In this document: positions 41,578 to 47,470 of the stretch, in pieces
Numbering within the stretch: the first letter of the stretch is position 1
Layout: each line of letters opens with the position of its first letter
NCBI GenBank assembly: GCA_002502625.1
Contig: DAPV01000041.1
Span: 1-47,470 of the forward strand
DNA: 47,470 nt
Source of the DNA: Euryarchaeota archaeon UBA125
GTDB taxonomy: Archaea; Thermoplasmatota; Poseidoniia; Poseidoniales; Thalassarchaeaceae
Reading direction: 5' to 3'
Position numbers and translations under genes: made by a program
Notes under the pieces: model-generated
Databases searched by the model: none
Told to the model about the DNA's origin: nothing
The model's input: only the letters and a program-made list of their open reading frames with translations

Positions 41578-42114
41578 TTATTTATCAATTGACCATAAAT
41601 CGTCACCAATCCAGTGAATAGTCCGAATTGATTTACCCTTGGTTGATTTGTCCATTGTTTCTGCATCCATTAACGCCCATCCAATCGCAATTGGTTTACC
41701 ATGTTCTTCATCTCTAACCCAAACCAAATCTCCACGTTCGATTATTGGATCTACAACTTGAATTCCTGCAGCCATACAATCCGCTCCGTTCATTAGAAAC
41801 GGAATAGCGCCTCTATCTACTGCACACCATCTTTTCCCTAAATCCCATCTCAATATCCCTCTCAATGTTGGAAATGTGATTTCTTCATCAATTCCTAGAT
41901 CTTCAGGTCGCTTTAATGTCATAATAATTGGATCTTTGTCAGCAAGAAGTAATTGTAACTCTCCAAATTCTGCTATTTCTAGAAATGCTCCATCCAAGTT
42001 ATCTTCTATATCAAAATCTTCTTGAATACGCTCAACCAATTTACGAACCACTTTGATTCGTACCGGCTTTCTTTTCTTCACTTTCCTTGCGGCCACATTC
42101 CTTTGGATATGCAA
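41578..42114 (-). CDS. PUA-domain RNA-binding protein (MCT-1/Tma20-like)
   Basis: A 178-residue protein. The C-terminal PUA domain (about residues 85-165) shows WCAVDRGAIPFLMNGADCM followed by AAGIQVVD, GDLVWVRDEEHGKPIAIGWA, matching archaeal homologues of eukaryotic MCT-1/Tma20 and the PUA domains of tRNA-modifying enzymes. The N-terminal domain (KKRKPVRIKVVRKLVERIQE, then ELQLLLADKDPIIMTLKRPE) resembles the pre-PUA fold. It probably binds RNA on or near the ribosome. The gene is divergent from the FAH gene with about 60 bases between. Confidence 0.82.
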   Translation of the reverse strand: MHIQRNVAARKVKKRKPVRIKVVRKLVERIQEDFDIEDNLDGAFLEIAEFGELQLLLADKDPIIMTLKRPEDLGIDEEITFPTLRGILRWDLGKRWCAVDRGAIPFLMNGADCMAAGIQVVDPIIERGDLVWVRDEEHGKPIAIGWALMDAETMDKSTKGKSIRTIHWIGDDLWSIDK

Positions 42115-42176
42115 CTACTCCATCAAGTTCCCGTTTGGGCCGAACCCATGAAGGGCACCTTCTTCTTCGGAGGTTT

Positions 42177-42803
42177 ATGCCAGTAGGATGGGGAGTTCTT
42201 CGAAATTTTCGAGATCATGCTAAAGAAATGGGGGCGAAACCGCCCGCATCCCCTATGTTTTTCATAATGCCTCCAAGTAGTCTCTTGCAAGTAAATGGCC
42301 TTCACAAAATTATTCATACAGGTCCCAATACTGTTTTGCATTATGAAATTGAATTTGTTGTTCAAATTGGAAGAGACGGTAAACCAGATGGCTGTGGAGT
42401 AGGATTAGATCTTACCAATAGAACTGCCCAAGAGGTAGCCAAGTCAGAAGGTATGCCGTGGACTGATGCCAAGGCCTTTCCAATGTCGGGCCCTTACAGC
42501 ACTTTAGTTCCCTATGAATCAATTCCATATGAAATAAAATTAGAAGTAAATGGAGAAATTAGGCAACATGGCAATATTTCTGATATGGTTCACAATTTGA
42601 ATGATTTATTCCTAGCTATACATTCTCGTTTTATTCCTGAACCCGGCGATATTATCTTCACCGGTTCTCCAAAGGGTGTAGGTCCTTTGTTTCCTGGAGA
42701 CAGATTGGTGGCCAGTTTATGGAAAAATAATACTTGTATTACTAATTTTGAGGCCGAAGTTGTAACTTCTGAGAAATCCGAATTGGGCGCTTCTTTCAAA
42801 TAA
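42177..42803 (+). CDS. Fumarylacetoacetate hydrolase (FAH) family protein
   Basis: A protein of about 208 residues with the FAH fold: WGVLRNFRDHAKEMGAKPP (N-terminal substrate loop; the usual GRNY appears as LRNF), FFIMPPSSLLQ, LHYEIEFVVQIG (metal-binding Glu pair), FPMSGPYSTLVP and IIFTGSPKGVGPLFPGD. Members are acylpyruvases, oxaloacetate decarboxylases or hydratase-type enzymes that act on 2-oxo acids with Mg2+. ATG 42177 is preferred, with GGAGG very close upstream. TTG codons at 42132 and 42087 are possible longer starts, the last overlapping the PUA gene. It is upstream of S8e by 34 bases. Confidence 0.83.
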   Translation: MPVGWGVLRNFRDHAKEMGAKPPASPMFFIMPPSSLLQVNGLHKIIHTGPNTVLHYEIEFVVQIGRDGKPDGCGVGLDLTNRTAQEVAKSEGMPWTDAKAFPMSGPYSTLVPYESIPYEIKLEVNGEIRQHGNISDMVHNLNDLFLAIHSRFIPEPGDIIFTGSPKGVGPLFPGDRLVASLWKNNTCITNFEAEVVTSEKSELGASFK

Positions 42804-42837
42804 GGAGAGAGGGTCGGCCGAAAACGGAGGCGACAAA

Positions 42838-43230
42838 GTGGCACAGTGGCACGGCATCTCTAGACGCAAGCCTTCGGGTGCTCGACTAAAGCGTCCGAAC
42901 CGGTATCGTGGAAAGCGAAGAACCGAGATTTCAAGTGAGAAACTTTTCGCATTTATTGCTGAAGAACCTCAGAATAAAGTGTACCGTAAGCGTAGTGGCA
43001 ATGTCACTGTACGCGTTCTTGGTGAGAAGATGATCAACGTAAGCGACACTTCAGGAAAGACACAGCGTGTTGAAATGACAAATGTTGTTGAAAACTCTGC
43101 AGATCCTAACTATGTTCGACGAAATATTCTGACTAAAGGGGCTATCGTTGAGACATCAATAGGTCGTGTTAGAATCACTAGCCGACCTGGAATGGACGGC
43201 GTAATTAGCGGCGTTCTTGTTGACGAGTGA
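42838..43230 (+). CDS. rps8e: Ribosomal protein eS8 (S8e)
   Basis: A 130-residue small-subunit protein, usual archaeal length. The start MAQWHGISRRKPSGARLKR is the S8e signature, followed by RGKRRTEIS and the C-terminal beta barrel (NVTVRVLGEKMINVSDTSG, NYVRRNILTKGAIVETSIG, SRPGMDGVISGVLV). The start codon is GTG at 42838. The SRP19 gene follows 31 bases later on the same strand. Confidence 0.95.
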   Translation: MAQWHGISRRKPSGARLKRPNRYRGKRRTEISSEKLFAFIAEEPQNKVYRKRSGNVTVRVLGEKMINVSDTSGKTQRVEMTNVVENSADPNYVRRNILTKGAIVETSIGRVRITSRPGMDGVISGVLVDE

Positions 43231-43261
43231 GCGAAGAACCCAAACGGGTTAGTCCACTCGA

Positions 43262-43723
43262 ATGTTTTACGGGGTAGATTTTGTGGCTGGAGATCCATCG
43301 AGGATTTCGATATGGACAGGCTATTTTGACTCTAGATTAACTCGACGTCAAGGACGACGAGTAAATCGGGATTGTTCTATACCAAATCCAAATTTGGAAC
43401 AACTTGCATATGCTGCAAAATCTCTCGGTATTAGAAAGATGAAGAGAGTAACTAACAAATCTCATCCTAAGAGGCCTAGATTAAGTGAAGGACTTCTGAT
43501 TGTTTCATCTAAAGATGCATTTAGTGCAACTGGAACAGAATCTAAAGAGGCATTAATGCAAGCCATTGGTTCTAGCTTATTTGCCAGTCATGAAGAAGCA
43601 AAACAAAAGAAAGAGGAATCAAAAGCTAAAGGCCCAAGAAAAGGAGATAAATCAGCTCGTTCTCAAAGAAAAGGGCCTCAGATCAAATCTTCTCGAAGAA
43701 AGAAAAAGTTCGGCAGAAGATAA
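43262..43723 (+). CDS. srp19: Signal recognition particle protein SRP19 with long basic tail
   Basis: A 153-residue SRP19, an RNA-binding subunit that helps assemble 7S RNA with SRP54. Core residues about 15-95 show SIWTGYFDSRLTRRQGRRV, NPNLEQLAYAAKSLGIRK and NKSHPKRPRLSEGLLIVSS. Residues about 98-153 are an Ala/Lys/Arg/Ser-rich extension (ASHEEAKQKKEESKAKG, KGPQIKSSRRKKKFGRR) absent from typical 90-100-residue archaeal SRP19. It may add RNA contacts. ATG 43262 is used. The gene is convergent with ilvE. Confidence 0.88.
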   Translation: MFYGVDFVAGDPSRISIWTGYFDSRLTRRQGRRVNRDCSIPNPNLEQLAYAAKSLGIRKMKRVTNKSHPKRPRLSEGLLIVSSKDAFSATGTESKEALMQAIGSSLFASHEEAKQKKEESKAKGPRKGDKSARSQRKGPQIKSSRRKKKFGRR

Positions 43724-43726
43724 TTT

Positions 43727-44740
43727 TCAAACTTTGACAATATGAATCCATTTGTGAATATCTTCTGAACGACGTAATTGTATGTCTAATAATGAATGAT
43801 ATAATTCATGAGTAATTTTCCCAACTTCGCCATTACAATATTCGGTAACCTTCTCTCCATGTTCTATTCGACCGATAGGAGAGATTACTGCTGCTGTTCC
43901 CGCACAAAATGCTTCGTCTGCCTGCATTGCAAAATCTACATCAACTTTTTCTTCATTGACCATATATCCTGAATCTCTAGCTAATTGTACAATACTATCT
44001 CGAGTAATTCCTGGTAATATTGTTCCAGTTAGTTCCGGAGTGTAAATTACTCCATCTTTTACACAGAAAAAGTTAGCAGCCCCTACTTCTTCAACAAAAC
44101 GATGTTCAACAGCATCCAAATAGATAATTTCTGCATACCCTTCTTTCTTTGCCATTTTTGATGGCATCATCCCAGGTGCATAATTTCCTATTGCCTTTAC
44201 TCCCCCAGAACCTCCGGGGGCTGCCCTGTGAAATTCATCAGATACCTTTAGAGAAATCGGACTCATTCCTCCCTTGAAGTATGGACCTACTGGGGAAACA
44301 AATACCATGAAAGTAAATTCAGGTGCAGGTGCTACCCCTAGAATCGCTCCACTACCCCACAAAACTGGACGGACATACAAAGCTCCTCTTCCAGTTGGTG
44401 GAATCCACCTTTCATTTTCTCTTACAACTGATTCTATTGCATGAATGAAGATATCTTCTGGAACTGGGGGCATTCCTAACCTACTTGCCCCATGAGCAAA
44501 TCTAGCAGCATTTTGTTTAGGTCTAAACAAAACTATTGAACCATCGTCTGATCTTTGTGCCTTCATTCCTTCAAAAATACCCTGACCATAATTTAGAACT
44601 CCAGCAGCAGGAGAGATAGATATATCTCCGTAGGGAAGTAACTCTCCATCTCCCCATTCTGATCCTGATGGAATAACTTGACGATACATCACATCGGTTG
44701 CAGTGAACGAGAAAGTAAGGCTATCCCAGTCAATCTCCAT
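43727..44740 (-). CDS. ilvE: Branched-chain amino acid aminotransferase
   Basis: A protein of about 337 residues, fold type IV PLP aminotransferase. It transfers the amino group between glutamate and the 2-oxo acids of Val, Leu and Ile. Signatures are YGQGIFEGMKAQRSDDGSI, ARFAHGASRLGMPPV, LYVRPVLWGSG, VKAIGNYAPGMMPSKMAKK (PLP-Lys in VKAIGNYA), EEVGAANFFCV and LTGTILPGITRDSIVQLA. The length and the EGMKA block fit the class II (IlvE/BCAT) branch. ATG 44740 is preferred, as AGGGAG lies at suitable distance; GTG at 44752 is an alternative. It is divergent from polB. Confidence 0.92.
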   Translation of the reverse strand: MEIDWDSLTFSFTATDVMYRQVIPSGSEWGDGELLPYGDISISPAAGVLNYGQGIFEGMKAQRSDDGSIVLFRPKQNAARFAHGASRLGMPPVPEDIFIHAIESVVRENERWIPPTGRGALYVRPVLWGSGAILGVAPAPEFTFMVFVSPVGPYFKGGMSPISLKVSDEFHRAAPGGSGGVKAIGNYAPGMMPSKMAKKEGYAEIIYLDAVEHRFVEEVGAANFFCVKDGVIYTPELTGTILPGITRDSIVQLARDSGYMVNEEKVDVDFAMQADEAFCAGTAAVISPIGRIEHGEKVTEYCNGEVGKITHELYHSLLDIQLRRSEDIHKWIHIVKV

Positions 44741-44867
44741 CTCGATTCTCACTCCCTGGACTATGTCCGGTGAACACGAGAATCAAAACTCGTCTATGAA
44801 CGATTCCCCCACATAATCATTAGAAAATTCTGGGTACATTCATGACTGGCCGCAATAATCGAAGTTT

Positions 44868-47470
44868 ATGGTCGCGCCCTCTGTTCAATGGTCGGGATCG
44901 GTTTGTGTGATCGATTCTTCTTATCAGATACGCAAAAATGGAGGTACAACTATCGAACTTTTTGCAAGATCAAAAGAAGGTTTTTCACTCACAATTTTGG
45001 TTGAAGGATTATCTCCGCATGTGGTAATAGCTGCACCAGATGCTCCATCTCCTTCGATGCTTGAATCGAGGTTATCTGATGTTAGAAATGATGATCGTGT
45101 AGTAAAAATTCATCAATCACGAAAACTTTGGTCTGAGAAAGGTGAAGTTCCACATTGGAGAGTGGATGTTACTCAGCCAAATATTGTACCTAAATTACGT
45201 GAAAAATTGCGTAAAGAATGGATTGTTAGTAGCGCAGACGTCGTTTTCCCACTCCGACTTTTTTTGGAGAGAGATATAGGACCTCATATAGATGTTAAAG
45301 GAGATGTAATTTGGGCTCAAAGAAAAGCTCCTACTGATTTCGTTTCAAGATTCTCTGATTCTGATAGAGGTAAAATTGGTGATTTAATTCGTCAATATGG
45401 CGGAGCAGGTCTTTATCCAACAGATATGATTTTGCATTGTAATGTTAATGATATTCTTCAGACTGAGCCGTTTAGAACTCCATTTGTTATTGCATCTTTC
45501 GATCTTGAAACCAGTGTTATTCGTCCAGATATTCTCTGCGCCGCAGTGGTAATTGATCGTGATGGGAAAAGAACAGAATATGCCATAGATGGACCTGAGA
45601 AAGAAATCTTATCACGATTAACTCGAATTATTCAAGATGAAGATCCGGACATTATCACGGGTTACAATATAGATAATTTCGATCTTCCTAGAATCGAGCA
45701 ACGTAGATCAGATTTAGCAGGTTCAGATGAAGGATATTCATTGGAAATGTTTGGATGGAGCAGAAGACCTCTAAGAGATGGTAAACGCGCTCTTCCATCT
45801 CGTGGCCAATCTCGTAGATGGAGTATTCCCGGACGCTGTGTCATGGATGCATGGTGGGAGGCCCGAATGGCTCTTCGTCCTCAAAGAGAATCATTACGTT
45901 TTGTAGCAGAGTTACTTTTCCCCGATCGTCCCGAATTAAGAAAAATGGAAATTGATGCAAGTAAGATGGATGAAGAATGGAAGAACCGTCCTGATGAAGT
46001 ACTCAAATATTGTATAATGGATACTATACTTCCTATTGAAATATTAGATGCAATCCACGCAATAAGAAGCAAGGAAGCATTAGCTTCAGTTTCAAAAATA
46101 CCTATTCAACGAGCAATATCTGGGACTACCAGTCAATGGATTGACTCATTGATGATCCGTCTAGCAGACAGAGAAAATATCGCTGTCCCTCAAACTCGAA
46201 ATGTTGGCCGAGGTGATCAAATTGCTGGTGGACATGTACAAGATGTTGAATCTGGATTACATCCTTGGGTTGCTGTTTTAGATTTCAAGTCAATGTATCC
46301 TTCAATAATGATTGAACAGAATATTTGTTTCACAACTAGAATAGATTCTACTGATGCTCCTGAAGATGGTTTGAATATTGCTCCTGACGGTACGACATAT
46401 CTAGATCGGAGTCATAGAATTGGATTAGTCCCCCGATTACTTCAGGATTTGATGAATGAGAGAGATAAACAAAAAGATGCGATGAAGAAGGCAAAAAGTG
46501 CCGGAGATATTTCTCTAGTAAAATTCCATGACAGAATGCAGTATGCTGTTAAGATTCTAATGAATTCATTTTACGGAGTATTTGCTTCATCATTTTACCG
46601 GTTCACTCATCCAGAAATTGGTGCATCGATTACTTCTTGGGCTAGATCAAATATCCAGTCGGTAATATCAACCCTTGAATCTGAAGAACAAAGAGTTGTT
46701 TATGGAGATACAGATTCGATTTTCATTAGTTCTCCAGTTCCTCCTGGAATCTCAACTAAAATTCCAGATGAGAAAGACGATGATCGTTCTGATTTCGAAG
46801 ATGCCAGAGAAATTACTGTTAGATTTGGTAAAGACCTTGCTCGTCGATTTAGTAAATCGGGCGCGGAACTTGAATTCGAAGCTGCATTAGCGGCTATGTT
46901 TAGTCACGGGGCGAAGAAGAGATATTTCGGTCAAGTAGTATGGCCTGAGGAAGATCTTCTAATTCGGGGATATGAAGTTCGGAGGTCAGATTCTTTTGTT
47001 TTACTAACTCAATGTATGATGTCATCCTTTGAGTTAATCCTCGCCGGTGAAACTACAAAAGCAGTAGATGATATTCGTTCACTTATTCAGAATGTAAGAG
47101 ATAGAAAACTCGAACCTAGAGATTTAGTAATCAGTCGTTCATGTAAAGGTCATCTAAGATCTGATGGAAGTGTATATTTTTCAAAAGCATACAAGAATCC
47201 TGGAAGTATGCCTTACGTTTCAGCAGCAAAAAGTCGTATAGCCCGCGGTCTAAATTTTACACCTGGAATGAAAGTAGGTTATCTTGTTACTGATGCATCA
47301 AATAGTCCAATGACGGTAATTGATTGGCATGAAGATGAAACAGGTGAAAATCAATCAGATTTTGATCCTGAATATTATGCAAAAAGAATTGCAACAGCAA
47401 TGGGCAGAATCACAGAAGTTTTTGGTTGGAATGAGAAGGACTTGTTACAGGGTTCAAAACAAGGAACTCT
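44868..47470 (+). CDS. polB: DNA polymerase family B (C-terminus cut by window edge)
   Basis: An open frame of about 867 codons from ATG 44868 to the window edge. The proofreading exonuclease motifs are intact: SFDLETS (Exo I, about 209), TGYNIDNFDLPRI (Exo II, about 265) and KYCIMD (Exo III, about 380). Polymerase motifs follow: AGGHVQDV near the YxGG position, VLDFKSMYPSIM (motif A, about 472), VKILMNSFYGVFASSF (motif B, about 561) and VYGDTDSIFIS (motif C, about 610). The thumb region continues (KKRYFGQVVW, RGYEVRRSDSF) to the edge. It is a replicative or repair polymerase with proofreading. The N-terminal 200 residues are less conserved than in Pyrococcus-type enzymes. It is divergent from ilvE, with 127 bases between. 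Confidence 0.95.
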   Translation, partial: MVAPSVQWSGSVCVIDSSYQIRKNGGTTIELFARSKEGFSLTILVEGLSPHVVIAAPDAPSPSMLESRLSDVRNDDRVVKIHQSRKLWSEKGEVPHWRVDVTQPNIVPKLREKLRKEWIVSSADVVFPLRLFLERDIGPHIDVKGDVIWAQRKAPTDFVSRFSDSDRGKIGDLIRQYGGAGLYPTDMILHCNVNDILQTEPFRTPFVIASFDLETSVIRPDILCAAVVIDRDGKRTEYAIDGPEKEILSRLTRIIQDEDPDIITGYNIDNFDLPRIEQRRSDLAGSDEGYSLEMFGWSRRPLRDGKRALPSRGQSRRWSIPGRCVMDAWWEARMALRPQRESLRFVAELLFPDRPELRKMEIDASKMDEEWKNRPDEVLKYCIMDTILPIEILDAIHAIRSKEALASVSKIPIQRAISGTTSQWIDSLMIRLADRENIAVPQTRNVGRGDQIAGGHVQDVESGLHPWVAVLDFKSMYPSIMIEQNICFTTRIDSTDAPEDGLNIAPDGTTYLDRSHRIGLVPRLLQDLMNERDKQKDAMKKAKSAGDISLVKFHDRMQYAVKILMNSFYGVFASSFYRFTHPEIGASITSWARSNIQSVISTLESEEQRVVYGDTDSIFISSPVPPGISTKIPDEKDDDRSDFEDAREITVRFGKDLARRFSKSGAELEFEAALAAMFSHGAKKRYFGQVVWPEEDLLIRGYEVRRSDSFVLLTQCMMSSFELILAGETTKAVDDIRSLIQNVRDRKLEPRDLVISRSCKGHLRSDGSVYFSKAYKNPGSMPYVSAAKSRIARGLNFTPGMKVGYLVTDASNSPMTVIDWHEDETGENQSDFDPEYYAKRIATAMGRITEVFGWNEKDLLQGSKQGT

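Noticed and set aside
1..47470. CRISPR array, rRNA or insertion sequence
   Set aside because: No spaced direct repeats, rRNA signatures or transposase motifs were found on reading both strands.

Overview
The window looks like a piece of chromosome from a marine planktonic euryarchaeon, most likely Marine Group II/III (class Poseidoniia, order 'Ca. Poseidoniales'). This is inferred from gene content without a database search. Archaeal-only information-processing genes are present: FEN-1, family B DNA polymerase, Sec61-beta, SRP19, ribosomal protein S8e, a TrmG10/Trm11-type tRNA methyltransferase, an MCT-1-like PUA protein and an Lrp-type regulator. They sit beside bacterial-looking metabolic genes: homodimeric pyruvate dehydrogenase E1 (AceE), bifunctional RibD and an aa3-type cytochrome oxidase operon. 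The DNA is AT-rich. Coding density is very high, and many neighbours abut or overlap at start and stop codons. No CRISPR array, rRNA, insertion sequence or prophage was seen. Both window edges cut genes: an unidentified proline-rich protein on the left and DNA polymerase B on the right.

Layout. 1-3.3 kb (minus): truncated proline-rich protein, RDD membrane protein and UPF1/DNA2-like helicase. 3.4-6.0 kb (plus): zinc-ribbon/helical-repeat protein, GNAT acetyltransferase and polysaccharide-deacetylase-like protein. 6.0-8.8 kb (minus): aceE. 8.9-9.6 kb (plus): Hc1/histone-H1-like small protein and a LETM1-like protein. 9.6-13.9 kb (minus): GT-C-like membrane protein, FEN-1 and a large exported membrane protein. 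13.9-15.1 kb: TrmG10-like methyltransferase (plus) and tRNA-Arg(TCG) (minus). 15.1-19.0 kb: RibD (minus), diacylglycerol-kinase-like protein (plus), lipoprotein (minus) and tRNA-Ser(TGA) (minus). 19.1-23.8 kb (minus): the cytochrome c oxidase operon, II-I-III-IV in transcription order. 23.9-30.5 kb: Toprim protein (plus), then a minus-strand run NSUN methyltransferase, exported protein, Lrp regulator, SNF2 helicase. 30.5-33.1 kb: multi-pass membrane protein, a small conserved protein, Sec61-beta and an unidentified protein. 33.2-36.1 kb: HhH/lysine-rich DNA-binding protein, small Cys/His-rich protein, Xer-type recombinase and a RimK-RCK_C fusion. 36.2-41.0 kb (plus): two membrane proteins, one with an N-terminal SAP domain, then ParA and a small protein with a ParB-like N-terminal motif. 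41.0-47.5 kb: exported protein, PUA protein, FAH-family hydrolase, S8e, SRP19, IlvE and PolB.

The most coherent unusual unit is 37.4-41.0 kb. A membrane protein with a cytosolic SAP (DNA-binding) domain is followed by a Soj/ParA ATPase. The ATPase overlaps a 148-residue protein that starts with the GLGRGLDDLM motif typical of the ParA-contacting N-terminus of ParB but has no visible ParB body. Together with a Xer recombinase and lysine-rich HhH and Hc1-like chromatin candidates, it suggests a chromosome organisation or segregation theme, possibly tethering DNA to the membrane. Other unusual architectures are cytochrome oxidase subunit I with an exported Cys-x-Cys-His domain at its N-terminus, and a RimK-type ATP-grasp ligase with a C-terminal TrkA_C/RCK_C domain.
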